Assembly: GCF_017084525.1 (NCBI RefSeq)
Contig: NZ_CP070950.1
Span: forward strand, 2,914,001 to 2,978,000
DNA length: 64,000 bases
Reading direction: 5' to 3'
Source of the DNA: Conexibacter sp. SYSU D00693
GTDB lineage: Bacteria > Actinomycetota > Thermoleophilia > Solirubrobacterales > Solirubrobacteraceae
Position 1 is the first letter of the stretch, and the number at the start of each line of letters is the position of its first letter. The position numbers and the translations under genes were made by a program. Below are positions 31,949 to 39,542 of this stretch, piece by piece. The notes beneath the pieces were generated by a model, which saw nothing but the letters and a program-made list of their open reading frames with translations, made no database searches and was not told the origin of the DNA.

Positions 31949-32829
31949 GCCTGCACGGGGCGCGGGCGGCGCACGCCGCCCGTCGCCACCCACGAGCCGG
32001 CGAGGATCAGCGCCAGGCCGCCGGCCGCGGCGGCCGTGAGCGCCTCGTCGAGCACGAGCACGCCGAGCAGGACCGCCACCGCCGGGTTGAGGTAGGTGAT
32101 GACCGACGCCCGCGACGGGCCGACCTCGGCGATCAGGGCGAAGAACAGGACGAAGGCCAGGGCGGTGCACAGCAGCCCGAGCGCCACGAGGCTCGCGACC
32201 GCCTCGTCGGTGACGTCGCCGCCGGGCAGGTCGAGCAGCGCGAACGGCAGGAGCATCAGGGCCGAGGCCGCGAAGCTCGCCGTCACCGGGCCCAGCGGCG
32301 GCAGGTGGCCGAGGTGGCGCTTGACGACCATCGGCCCGATCGCGTAGCCGACGGTGGCCACGAGGACCGCGAGCGCGCCGACGAGCTCGTCCGCCGACCC
32401 CGCGACGTCGACGCCGACGAGCAGCACGACGCCCGCCAGGCCGACGACGAGCCCCGCCAGCCGGCGCGGCGTCGGCCGCTCCTCGGGGTCGACCCGCAGC
32501 GCGATCAGGGCGATGACGAGCGGCAGCGCGGCGATGAGGATCGCCGCCAGCGACGAGGCGATCCGCTGCTCGCCGAACGAGATGAGCGGGAACGGCACGA
32601 CGACCTCGAACAGCGCGTAGACGACGATCGCCCTGGTGTGGGGCCGCAGCCCCCGCAGCGCCCCGGCGCGCCACGCCAGGGGCGCGAGGACCACGACGGC
32701 GATGACGACGCGGATCCAGGCGACGAACGCCGGCGGCACGCCGTCGTCGACGGCGACCTTGATGAAGAAGTACGGCAGCCCCCAGACCACCGCGACGGCG
32801 GCGAAGAGGGCGGCGCCCCGCGTGCTCAC
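31945..32829 (-). CDS. EamA/DMT-superfamily transporter
   Basis: A 294-residue membrane protein with ten helices in two EamA repeats. GAALFAAVAVVWGLPYFFIKVA opens the first; SVITYLNPAVAVLLGVLVLDE near the end is the typical second-repeat motif. Such proteins export small metabolites or amino acids. GTG 32829 is chosen because the first helix begins there; the frame extends upstream over low-complexity Arg/Pro sequence. No ribosome site is obvious. The upstream 390 bp is noncoding and includes a structured inverted repeat. It interrupts the flagellar locus. Confidence 0.8.
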   Translation of the reverse strand: MSTRGAALFAAVAVVWGLPYFFIKVAVDDGVPPAFVAWIRVVIAVVVLAPLAWRAGALRGLRPHTRAIVVYALFEVVVPFPLISFGEQRIASSLAAILIAALPLVIALIALRVDPEERPTPRRLAGLVVGLAGVVLLVGVDVAGSADELVGALAVLVATVGYAIGPMVVKRHLGHLPPLGPVTASFAASALMLLPFALLDLPGGDVTDEAVASLVALGLLCTALAFVLFFALIAEVGPSRASVITYLNPAVAVLLGVLVLDEALTAAAAGGLALILAGSWVATGGVRRPRPVQA

Positions 32830-33033
32830 GCCCGCGAGCGTCGCAGGTGGGGCGCGCTTCGGCCGTGACCCGCCGGGTGGGTCGCGTGCCACTCGGGCGG
32901 TGCCGGGGTGGGTGGCGTTCCGCTTGGGCGGTCGCGGGGTCCGGGGCGGTCGCGGTTCGGCACCGAGGAGAGGGAGGACCCGCCGCCGCGGTGCCCGCGA
33001 GGCGTCGCGACCGGGAGCCCGTGACGCACCTCG

Positions 33034-33111
33034 CCAGCCGTTGGCGGATTCTCCGGGCATTCCGGGGTGGATCCGCCACTCGATGGGATCGCGCGTCCCG
33101 GTGACGGCTGG
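33034..33111. repeat. Nested inverted repeat, possible structured RNA
   Basis: Outer arms CCAGCCGT (33034-33041) / ACGGCTGG (33104-33111), inner arms TGGCGGAT (33042-33049) / ATCCGCCA (33071-33078), and a small GGGA/TCCC stem near 33085-33099. All are perfect and abut each other, giving a three-way-junction fold. It lies about 205 nt upstream of the EamA start on the minus strand. Family not recognised; no tRNA or known riboswitch motif was matched. Confidence 0.45.
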
Positions 33112-33179
33112 TGCATGCAGGACATGCTCGAGGCGTCACGCAGCCTCGCGCGGCCAGGTTCCTCGCCCGGCGCGGGGCC

Positions 33180-33202
33180 CGAGCGGCACACCAGACCGCT
33201 CG
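33180..33202 (-). terminator. Candidate terminator after flhB
   Basis: CGAGCGG / CCGCTCG, 7-bp stem with 9-nt loop, 19 nt past the flhB stop. Moderate stability, no T-tract. Confidence 0.35.
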
Positions 33203-33221
33203 AAGGACGGCAGCAACCCCC

Positions 33222-34280
33222 CTACGCCGCCCGCCGCGGCCGCGTGCGGAAGACCCAGGCGAGGACCTGGGCGACGGCGACGTAGAGCTCCTCCGGGATC
33301 TCCTCGCCGACCTCGACGGAGGCGTGCAGCGCGCGGGCGAGGGGCGGCTCGGGGACCACCGGCACGCCGGCGTCGCGGGCGAGCTCGCGGATGCGCAGCG
33401 CGACGAGGTCCTGGCCCTTGGCGATGACCTGCGGGGCGAGGCTCGAGCCGTCGTACTTCAGGGCCACGGAGTAGTGGGTCGGGTTGGTGATGACGACGTC
33501 GGCCTCGGGGACGGCGGCCATCATGCGCGCGCGGGCGGCGGCCATCTGGCGGCGGCGCATGGCGGCGCGGACCTCGGGCGGCAGGCCCTGCTGCTTGAAC
33601 TCCTCCTTGACCTCCTGGATGTCCATCCGCAGCTGCTTCTCGTGGCGGTAGCGCTGCCAGGCGAAGTCCGCGAGGCCGATGACGACGTAGGCGCCGGCGG
33701 CGCGCCAGGCCATGCCGCGGATCTCCTCACCCAGGGCGATGGAGAGCGAGAGCGGCGAGAAGCCCATGAGCGTCCCGACCTCGTCGAGCTTGGGCAGCAG
33801 GGCGGCGGCGACGATCGCGCCGACCACGGAGACCTTCGTGACGCTCTTGACGCCCTCGACGAGCGCGTGCTGGCCGAAGATGTTCTTCGCGCCCGTGACC
33901 GGGTTGAGCTTCTTCGGGTCGGGCTTGATCGACTGGGGCATCGGCTTGATGCCGACCTGCACCGCGTAGCTCACGACGCCCGCGACCATGCAGACGCCGG
34001 CGATCGGCGCGACGGCGAGCAGGACGTCCTTGCCGCACGCGAGGAGGACCGCGCCGATCGTCCCCGCCTCCACGACCTCGGGGTCCGAGGCCAGGGCGAT
34101 CGTGCGCCGCATGCACGCGGCGAGGCGCTCGCACATGCCCGGGCCGGCGGCCCCGAGCGCGACGAGCGAGGCGAGCAGGACGACCGCGCCGGACAGGTCG
34201 GTGGACCGCGCGACCTGGCCCTTCTTGCGGGCCTCCTCCTTCTTCTTGGGTGTGGCCTTCTCGGTCTTCTCGCCCGCCAT
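33222..34280 (-). CDS. flhB: Flagellar export switch protein FlhB
   Basis: A 352-residue FlhB. Cytoplasmic start EKTEKATPKKKEEARKKGQV, four helices, and a C-terminal domain with the autocleavage site NPTH at about residues 266-269 (VVITNPTHYSVALKYD). Cleavage between Asn and Pro switches export from hook to filament type; this domain is also the docking site for early substrates that carry an FxxxPhi motif. Last gene of the fliO-P-Q-R-flhB unit; starts 23 nt after fliR. Confidence 0.97.
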   Translation of the reverse strand: MAGEKTEKATPKKKEEARKKGQVARSTDLSGAVVLLASLVALGAAGPGMCERLAACMRRTIALASDPEVVEAGTIGAVLLACGKDVLLAVAPIAGVCMVAGVVSYAVQVGIKPMPQSIKPDPKKLNPVTGAKNIFGQHALVEGVKSVTKVSVVGAIVAAALLPKLDEVGTLMGFSPLSLSIALGEEIRGMAWRAAGAYVVIGLADFAWQRYRHEKQLRMDIQEVKEEFKQQGLPPEVRAAMRRRQMAAARARMMAAVPEADVVITNPTHYSVALKYDGSSLAPQVIAKGQDLVALRIRELARDAGVPVVPEPPLARALHASVEVGEEIPEELYVAVAQVLAWVFRTRPRRAA

Positions 34281-34303
34281 GCTCCATCACCTCCCGCCGC
34301 GGG

Positions 34304-35065
34304 CTAGGCGCCCAGGAGCCGGTCCTGGAGCCACTGCGACAGGAACGGCAGGGACGCGCCGACCGTGAGCAGGCCGACGGTGACCTTCGCCGGGAAGCCG
34401 ATGGCGAAGACGTTGAGCTGCGGGACGACCCGCGAGACCAGGCCGAAGGCCGCGTCGGTGAGCACCACGGCGAGCAGGACCGGGCCCGCGACCTGGAGCG
34501 CGCCGGCGAAGATGCCCGAGAACGCCTCGACCGCGGTCGCCACCGTCCGGTCGATCGACGGCAGCTCGGTGAGCCCGACGACGTCGTAGCTCTCGGCCAT
34601 CCCCTGGATGACCCAGCGGTCGCCGCCGATGGCGATGAAGATCATCAGGCCGACCATCGCGTAGGTCGAGCTGAGCACGGAGGACTGCTGGCCGCTCATC
34701 GGGTCCACGAGGCCGCCGAAGGTGAAGCCGACGAACGTGTCGAGGAACGCGCCCGCGACCTGGACGGCGGCGAACACCGCGCCCACGGCGAACGCGAAGC
34801 CGGCGCCGACCAGCAGCTCCTTGGCGATCAGCCCGCTCAGCGCCCAGGCCTCGAGCGGGATGTCGGCGCCGCGCATGACGACCGGCCCGAGGCCGACCGC
34901 CAGGGCCACCGCCACGATGCCGCGCACGCGCATCGGGATCGCCCGCGACGAGAACAGCGGCGCCAGCATGAACAGCGGCGAGACGCGCGCGAGGACCAGG
35001 AAGAAGGAGGCGACCTGGGCGGGGTCGAGGATCCCGCCCAGCGTCGGGGACAGGTTCAGGTTCAC
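34304..35065 (-). CDS. fliR: Flagellar export protein FliR
   Basis: A 253-residue FliR with about six hydrophobic segments. VASFFLVLARVSPLFMLAPLFSSRAIPMRVRG is the family's first signature, KELLVGAGFAFAVGAVFAAVQVAG the second and LNVFAIGFPAKVTVGLLTV the third. It joins FliP5-FliQ4 in the export pore and contacts FlhB. GTG 35065 overlaps the fliQ stop in GTGA. Confidence 0.95.
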   Translation of the reverse strand: MNLNLSPTLGGILDPAQVASFFLVLARVSPLFMLAPLFSSRAIPMRVRGIVAVALAVGLGPVVMRGADIPLEAWALSGLIAKELLVGAGFAFAVGAVFAAVQVAGAFLDTFVGFTFGGLVDPMSGQQSSVLSSTYAMVGLMIFIAIGGDRWVIQGMAESYDVVGLTELPSIDRTVATAVEAFSGIFAGALQVAGPVLLAVVLTDAAFGLVSRVVPQLNVFAIGFPAKVTVGLLTVGASLPFLSQWLQDRLLGA

Positions 35066-35334
35066 GTCCCGATGAGCTGCGGGATCGAGCTCCACAGCTC
35101 CGTCGTGTAGGCCAGGAGCTGGTTGAGCATCCACGGCCCGCCGACGACGAGGACCGCCGCGGTGGCGAGGATCTTCGGGATGAAGGAGAGCGTCTGCTCC
35201 TGGATCTGCGTGACCGCCTGGAAGACGCTGATCACGAGGCCGACGACGAGGCCGACGAGCAGGAGCGGGAGGGCGACCTTGAGCGCGAGCTCGAGGGCAC
35301 CCGTGGAGATGGTGACGACGGAGTCGGCGTCCAT
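35062..35334 (-). CDS. fliQ: Flagellar export protein FliQ
   Basis: A 90-residue protein of two helices separated by VSVFQAVTQIQEQTLSFIPK-like sequence (here ISVFQAVTQIQEQTLSFIPK), the signature of FliQ/EscS. Usual length for the family. It forms part of the helical export pore with FliP and FliR. Starts 12 nt after the fliP stop; overlaps fliR by 4 bp. Confidence 0.96.
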   Translation of the reverse strand: MDADSVVTISTGALELALKVALPLLLVGLVVGLVISVFQAVTQIQEQTLSFIPKILATAAVLVVGGPWMLNQLLAYTTELWSSIPQLIGT

Positions 35335-35346
35335 GGCGGCGGCCTC

Positions 35347-35982
35347 CTAGCCGAAGCTCTCGACGATGGACCTCGTCACGAGGTTCCACCCGTCCACCAG
35401 GACGAAGAGCAGGATCTTGAAGGGGAGGGCGATGAACGTCGGTGGGAGCATGATCATGCCCATCGACATGAGCGTCGAGCTCACCACCAGGTCGATCACC
35501 AGGAACGGCAGGAAGATCAGGAACCCGATCTGGAACGCCGTCTTGAGCTCGGAGACCACGAAGGCCGGGACGAGCACGTAGGTCGGGACGTCGGCCCGCG
35601 TCTTCGGGCGGTCCATCTTCGCGAGCTTCACGAACAGCGCCAGGTCCTTGTTGCGGGTCTGGCGGAACATGAACTCGCGGATCGGCTTCTCGCCGCGCTC
35701 GAAGGCCTGGGCCTGCGTGATCTTGCCGGCGCTCAGCGGATCGATGGCGTCCTTCTTGACGTCCTGGAACGTCGGCGCCATGACGAAGAGCGTGAGGAAG
35801 AGCGCGATGCCGACGAGCACCTGGTTGGGCGGCGCCGTGGGCGTGCCCAGACCGGTGCGGATGAAGCCCAGCACCACGAGGATGCGGGTGAAGCCGGTGA
35901 CGGTGAACAGCAGCGCCGGGACGAGGGTGATGCCCCCGACCAGCAGCAGCAGCTGGACCGCCTGGCCGCCGTCCTGCGGCAT
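35347..35982 (-). CDS. fliP: Flagellar export protein FliP
   Basis: A 211-residue FliP. The opening LLLVGGITLVPALLFTVTGFTRILVV, the middle FMFRQTRNKDLALFV and the end FQIGFLIFLPFLVIDLVVSSTLMSMGM are diagnostic. It lacks the cleavable signal peptide found in many proteobacterial FliP proteins. ATG 35982 shares one base with the fliO stop. It forms the pentameric export pore. Confidence 0.97.
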   Translation of the reverse strand: MPQDGGQAVQLLLLVGGITLVPALLFTVTGFTRILVVLGFIRTGLGTPTAPPNQVLVGIALFLTLFVMAPTFQDVKKDAIDPLSAGKITQAQAFERGEKPIREFMFRQTRNKDLALFVKLAKMDRPKTRADVPTYVLVPAFVVSELKTAFQIGFLIFLPFLVIDLVVSSTLMSMGMIMLPPTFIALPFKILLFVLVDGWNLVTRSIVESFG

Positions 35983-36542
35983 CAGCGCACGGTCCTCTCG
36001 CGCAGCAGGTCGACGACGGTGCGCCGGCGCGCGGGGACGAGCGCCGCGCCGGTCGAGCCGGCCACCACGGCGCCGCCGTCGACCACGTCGTCGTCGTCCT
36101 GGGGCGGGAGCAGGCCGAGGCGGCGGGCCTCGTCCTCGCTGTAGGTCTTGATCGGCACCACGCCGTGCTCGGCGCTGCCGACGAGCACGAGCTCGCGGCC
36201 GGCCCGGATGAGGTGCACGGAGCGGTTGGGCCCCAGCGCGATGACCGCCTCGCTGGAGAGGCCGAAGCCGGAGGAGCGCTCCTCCTTGCCCCGCTTCATC
36301 TGGCGCAGCGCCCAGGCGACGCCGTAGATCACGGCCACGACGACGGCCAGGCCGATCATCGTGCGCATGAACGAGCCACCGCCACCGCCGATCTCGGCGG
36401 TGCGCGACGGGCCCTCGTCGGGCAGGTCGAGCGGCTTGTCCTCGCCGTACTTGTCGGCGGCGAAGACGGTCGCGGGGGCGGCCAGGAGCAGGCACGCGGC
36501 GGCGGCCGCTCCCGCTGCGATGCGGGGACGGAGGGGGTCCAC
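35982..36542 (-). CDS. fliO: Flagellar protein FliO
   Basis: A 186-residue FliO. A signal-peptide-like start (AAGAAAAACLLLAAPATVFAA) precedes an extracellular stretch, one helix (FMRTMIGLAVVVAVIYGVAWAL) and a cytoplasmic FliO domain containing VIALGPNRSVHLIRAGRELVLVG and HGVVPIKTYSEDEA. FliO assists FliP pore assembly. GTG 36542 is 8 nt after a sigma-28-type promoter, so the operon mRNA is probably leaderless. Confidence 0.85.
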   Translation of the reverse strand: MDPLRPRIAAGAAAAACLLLAAPATVFAADKYGEDKPLDLPDEGPSRTAEIGGGGGSFMRTMIGLAVVVAVIYGVAWALRQMKRGKEERSSGFGLSSEAVIALGPNRSVHLIRAGRELVLVGSAEHGVVPIKTYSEDEARRLGLLPPQDDDDVVDGGAVVAGSTGAALVPARRRTVVDLLRERTVR

Positions 36543-36550
36543 ACCCTGGT

Positions 36551-36577
36551 CATCGACCAGGCTGGACGGATGTTGAG
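36551..36577 (-). promoter_or_regulatory. Sigma-28-type promoter of the fliO-flhB operon
   Basis: CTCAA (36573-36577) - 15 nt - GTCGATG (36551-36557), 8 nt before GTG 36542. It directly abuts the terminator of the preceding unit. Confidence 0.6.
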
Positions 36578-36605
36578 CGCCGGGCGGACAGGCGTCCGCC
36601 CGGCG
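36578..36605 (-). terminator. Terminator of the motA-motB-fliL-fliN unit
   Basis: Perfect 12-bp stem CGCCGGGCGGAC / GTCCGCCCGGCG with a 4-nt loop, 11 nt past the fliN stop. Confidence 0.75.
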
Positions 36606-36616
36606 ACCCTGAGGGG

Positions 36617-37015
36617 CTAGGCCGCGGGCTGCTCGGCGGCGGCCGGGGCCTGCTGCTCGCCCGACAGCCCGGCGATCTCGGTGATGCGCAGGCCGAACTG
36701 CTCGTCGATGACGACGACCTCGCCGCGGGCGATCGGGCGGCCGTTGACCAGGAGGTCCACCGGCCGGTCGGCCAGGCGGTCGAGGGTCACGACGGAGCCC
36801 GGGCCCAGGGCGAGCGCCTCGCCCAGCGACATGCGGGTGCGCCCGACCTCGACGGTCAGCTCGACCGTCACGTCGGTCAGGCGGCTGAGGTCCGCGGGCA
36901 GCTCGACCATGCCGGCGGCGGCCGGGTCGGCGACGCCCGTCGGGGCGCTCGGCACCACGGCGGCGTCGGCCGGGACAGAGGTGTCCTCCAGCGGCGGGAG
37001 CTCGACCTCGTCCAT
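36617..37015 (-). CDS. fliN: Flagellar motor switch protein FliN
   Basis: A 132-residue protein. An acidic Pro/Ala-rich N-terminus is followed by one SpoA domain: LTDVTVELTVEVGRTRMSLGEALAL, GSVVTLDRLADRPVDLLVNGRPIARGEVVVIDEQFGLRI. FliN forms the lower C-ring with FliM and docks FliH. ATG 37015 shares one base with the fliL stop. A second SpoA protein, FliY-like, is encoded at 39542-40408. Confidence 0.93.
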   Translation of the reverse strand: MDEVELPPLEDTSVPADAAVVPSAPTGVADPAAAGMVELPADLSRLTDVTVELTVEVGRTRMSLGEALALGPGSVVTLDRLADRPVDLLVNGRPIARGEVVVIDEQFGLRITEIAGLSGEQQAPAAAEQPAA

Positions 37016-37467
37016 CACTGCACCGCCACGTCGGTGAAGAGCACGTCCTCGACCTTGACGTCGGTGGTCTTCTCGATGCGCTCGAGGACCTCGTGCTGCA
37101 GGTGCTTGCGGCCCTTCTTGGTCTCGAGCTCCTCGCGCTCGACGCCGGTGATGACGTCGGTGACGATCGCGCGCACGATGGCCTCCTGGGGCAGCAGGCC
37201 GTAGCCCTCCGGCGGCTTGGCCGGGGCGGCGGAGCCGTGGGCGCCGCCGGCCGGGGCGGCGGTGTAGCCGTGGTGGAAGACGAGGCCGACGCCGAGCTTG
37301 GCGTACCGGCCACCCGCGAGGTTGATCATGAAGTCCTTGGGCAGGACGTAGACCTCGCCCTCGACCTTCGGCTTCGGAGGCGGCGCGGCCTTCGCGACCA
37401 CCATCTTGTAGTAGCCGCCGCCGCCGACCAGCAGCAGCACCGGCACCAGCATCAGGATCTTCTTCAT
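37015..37467 (-). CDS. fliL: Flagellar basal-body-associated protein FliL
   Basis: A 150-residue protein: one N-terminal helix (ILMLVPVLLLVGGGGYY), a Pro/Lys spacer and the periplasmic-side FliL domain VYVLPKDFMINLAGGRYAKLGVGLVF ... TDVITGVEREEL. It rings the MotAB stator and stabilises it. ATG 37467 overlaps motB by 4 bp, consistent with stator-linked function. Confidence 0.92.
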   Translation of the reverse strand: MKKILMLVPVLLLVGGGGYYKMVVAKAAPPPKPKVEGEVYVLPKDFMINLAGGRYAKLGVGLVFHHGYTAAPAGGAHGSAAPAKPPEGYGLLPQEAIVRAIVTDVITGVEREELETKKGRKHLQHEVLERIEKTTDVKVEDVLFTDVAVQ

Positions 37468-38261
37468 GGGGTTCGTGCCGTCCTTGGCAGCAGGATCTCC
37501 ACGCGCCGGTTCAGGGACCGGCCCGCGGCCGTGTCGTTGGAGGTGATCGGATCGAGGTAGGCGCGGCCCGCGGCGGTGAGGCGCCGCTGGGACACGCCCG
37601 TCTTGGTGAAGGCGTGGAGGACCGCGGTGGCGCGGGCCGTCGACAGCTCCCAGTTGGAGGTGAAGCCCGAGCCGCCCGTCGGGACCGGGTCGGTGTGGCC
37701 CTCGACGACGACCGGGTGCTGGGCCTCGCGGCTCAGGAGCGTCCCGAGCTTGGCCAGCAGCGGGGCGGCCTGGGGGTTCGGCGTCGCGCTGCCCGAGCCG
37801 AAGAGCAGGTCGTCGGTGAGGATGCGCACGCGCAGGCCGTCCTTGGACATGCGGGCCTTGACCTTGTTCTGGAGGCCGAGGTCGCGCGCGGCCGCGTCGA
37901 CCTGCTTCTTGAGCTGCTGGAGCTGGCGCTCCTCGCGCTTGCGCCCGACGTCGCCCTTGCGCTCCTGGACGGGCGCGAAGCTCGGCGGCGCCGAGGACGA
38001 GCCCAGCTTGGTCGACTGGTCGTCGCCGCCCGTCTGGCGCAGGCCCTGGCCGCCGGGGAAGATCTTGCCGCTGAAGGCCTCCTGCATCGAGCGCTGGAGG
38101 GACTCGAACTTCGACGTGTTCACCGACGAGATCGAGAAGAGGACCATGAACAGCGCGACGAGCAGGGTCATCATGTCCGCGTAGGACACGAGCCAGGCCT
38201 CGTCGACGTGCTCCTCGTGGTCGTCGTGCCCGCCACCCTTGTGGCGCCGTCCGGCGGCCAT
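37464..38261 (-). CDS. motB: Flagellar stator protein MotB
   Basis: A 265-residue MotB. The single helix VSYADMMTLLVALFMVLFSI carries the proton-binding Asp of the plug region. The OmpA-like peptidoglycan-binding domain has HPVVVEGHTDPVPTGGSG, SNWELSTARATAVL and GRSLNRRVEILL. The His-rich start (RRHKGGGHDDHEEHVDEAW) is typical. It anchors the stator to the wall. Located 2 nt after motA. Confidence 0.95.
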   Translation of the reverse strand: MAAGRRHKGGGHDDHEEHVDEAWLVSYADMMTLLVALFMVLFSISSVNTSKFESLQRSMQEAFSGKIFPGGQGLRQTGGDDQSTKLGSSSAPPSFAPVQERKGDVGRKREERQLQQLKKQVDAAARDLGLQNKVKARMSKDGLRVRILTDDLLFGSGSATPNPQAAPLLAKLGTLLSREAQHPVVVEGHTDPVPTGGSGFTSNWELSTARATAVLHAFTKTGVSQRRLTAAGRAYLDPITSNDTAAGRSLNRRVEILLPRTARTP

Positions 38262-38263
38262 GG

Positions 38264-39085
38264 CTAGGCGGCCTGCGCCTCACCGGCGCCGCCGTCGACG
38301 GCGCGCAGCTTCGGGTCCTCGCCGGTGACCTCACCGCGGTCGGCCGGCGGGACGTAGGACAGGAGCTTCTCCTGCACGACGCGCGGGTTGTCGCCCGCCT
38401 GGATGGCGAGGATGCCCTCGAGCAGGAGCGTGCGGTACTGGACCTCCTCGGCCGAGAGGTTCGCGAGGCGGTTGCCGACCGGGAGGAAGATGATGTTGGC
38501 GGCGCCGATGCCGTAGAGCGTCGCGATGAACGCGGTGGCGATCGACGGGCCGAGGGTCTCGGGCGCCGAGAGGTTGCCGAGCACGTGCACGAGGCCGATG
38601 ACCGTGCCCATGACGCCGATGGTCGGGGAGAAGGCGCCGGCCTTGATGAAGACGTTGGCGTTCTGCTTGTGGCGGGCGTGCATCGCCTGCGTGTCGGCCT
38701 CGAGGACCTCGGCGAGGAGCTCGGGGTCGGTGCCGTCGACGACGAGCTGCATGCCCTTGCGGGTGAAGTCGTCCTCGATGGACTCGATCTCCTCCTCGAG
38801 GGCGAGCAGGCCGTCCTTGCGGGCGCGCTCGGCGAAGCCGGTGAGCTGCTTGACGGACCCGGCCAGGTCCATGGGCTCCGGCGAGATCGCCTTCTTGTAC
38901 AGCGTGGGGATCAGCTTGGCCCGGTCCATCCCCATGGCCGCGATGGTGCAGCCGAGCGTCGTGGGGAGGATGATCACGAACGCAGCCGGGTTGATCAGCT
39001 GCGTCGGCTGGGTGCCCTTCATGATGCCGCCCACGATGAGGCTGACGAGGGCGATGCCGATCCCGATGGCAGTGGCGGCCTTCAC
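38264..39085 (-). CDS. motA: Flagellar stator protein MotA
   Basis: A 273-residue MotA with four helices: ATAIGIGIALVSLIVGGIMKG, PAAFVIILPTTLGCTIAAM, AGAFSPTIGVMGTVIGLVHVL (conserved Pro of helix 3), and AFIATLYGIGAANIIFLPV. The cytoplasmic loop contains FAERARKDGLLALEEEI with the rotor-facing Arg/Glu. GTG 39085 lies 8 nt after a sigma-28-type promoter; no ribosome site, so probably leaderless. Confidence 0.96.
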   Translation of the reverse strand: MKAATAIGIGIALVSLIVGGIMKGTQPTQLINPAAFVIILPTTLGCTIAAMGMDRAKLIPTLYKKAISPEPMDLAGSVKQLTGFAERARKDGLLALEEEIESIEDDFTRKGMQLVVDGTDPELLAEVLEADTQAMHARHKQNANVFIKAGAFSPTIGVMGTVIGLVHVLGNLSAPETLGPSIATAFIATLYGIGAANIIFLPVGNRLANLSAEEVQYRTLLLEGILAIQAGDNPRVVQEKLLSYVPPADRGEVTGEDPKLRAVDGGAGEAQAA

Positions 39086-39093
39086 AGTCAGGT

Positions 39094-39120
39094 GATCGGC
39101 CGCGGCGCCTGGGACTTCAG
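39094..39120 (-). promoter_or_regulatory. Sigma-28-type promoter of motA operon
   Basis: CTGAA (39116-39120) - 15 nt - GCCGATC (39094-39100), ending 8 nt before GTG 39085. Confidence 0.65.
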
Positions 39121-39130
39121 GGCTTCATCA

Positions 39131-39166
39131 CCCGGCGGACACCGCGTCGAGCGCGGGTCCGCCGGG
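39131..39166 (-). terminator. Terminator of the chemotaxis operon
   Basis: Perfect 10-bp stem CCCGGCGGAC / GTCCGCCGGG with a 16-nt loop that itself can pair (CGCG...CGCG), 16 nt past the cheY stop and just before the motA promoter. Confidence 0.65.
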
Positions 39167-39182
39167 GACGAGCAGGGGTGGG

Positions 39183-39542
39183 CTAGGCCAGGGCCTTCTC
39201 GACCGCGCCGAGGACGCGATCGGCCTGGAAGGGCTTCACGACGAAGTCCTTCGCGCCCAGCTTGATCGACTCCAGCACCTTCGACTCCTGGCCGAGGGCG
39301 GAGCACATGATCACCTTCGCGCCCGGGTCCAGGGCGACGATCTCCTTGAGGGCGGCGATGCCGTCCTTCTCGGGCATGGTGATGTCGAGGGTCATGACGT
39401 CCGGCCGGAGCTCCTGGAAGCGGCTGACCGCCTCCGCGCCGTTGCCGGCCTCGCCGACCACCTCGTGACCGCCGCCGGTCAGGGCGTCGGTGACCATCTT
39501 CCGCATGAAGGCGGCGTCGTCGACGACGAGCACTCGTGCCAT
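39183..39542 (-). CDS. cheY: Chemotaxis response regulator CheY
   Basis: A 119-residue single receiver domain. Acidic pair D8/D9 in LVVDDAAFM, phospho-acceptor Asp53 in VMTLDITMPEKDG, Thr/Ser in IMCSAL, and Lys103 in VVKPFQ. CheY-P binds FliM/FliY to change rotation. ATG 39542 shares a base with the fliY stop; last gene of the chemotaxis operon, followed by a terminator. Confidence 0.95.
   Translation of the reverse strand: MARVLVVDDAAFMRKMVTDALTGGGHEVVGEAGNGAEAVSRFQELRPDVMTLDITMPEKDGIAALKEIVALDPGAKVIMCSALGQESKVLESIKLGAKDFVVKPFQADRVLGAVEKALA

Larger units (their letters stand above)
32830..33221. other. Noncoding 392-bp gap with structured element and imperfect repeats
   Basis: No convincing gene on either strand. 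It contains imperfect GGGTGGGT(C/G)GCGT...CGGGCGGT repeats (about 32876-32955), a three-way-junction-like inverted repeat (33034-33111) and a hairpin after flhB (33180-33202). On the minus strand it would be the 5' region of the EamA gene. Confidence 0.5.

Noticed and set aside
33034-33111. tRNA-like size and arm pattern
   Set aside because: No T-arm GGTTCGA-type sequence, no plausible anticodon arm and an 8-bp rather than 7-bp outer stem, so not called as tRNA.
33111-33221. Possible SAM or cyclic-di-GMP riboswitch fragments (GGCAGCAACCCC-like and GTCACGCAG-like pieces)
   Set aside because: The pieces are isolated, not in the right order or pairing context, and on the plus strand there is no downstream gene to regulate.
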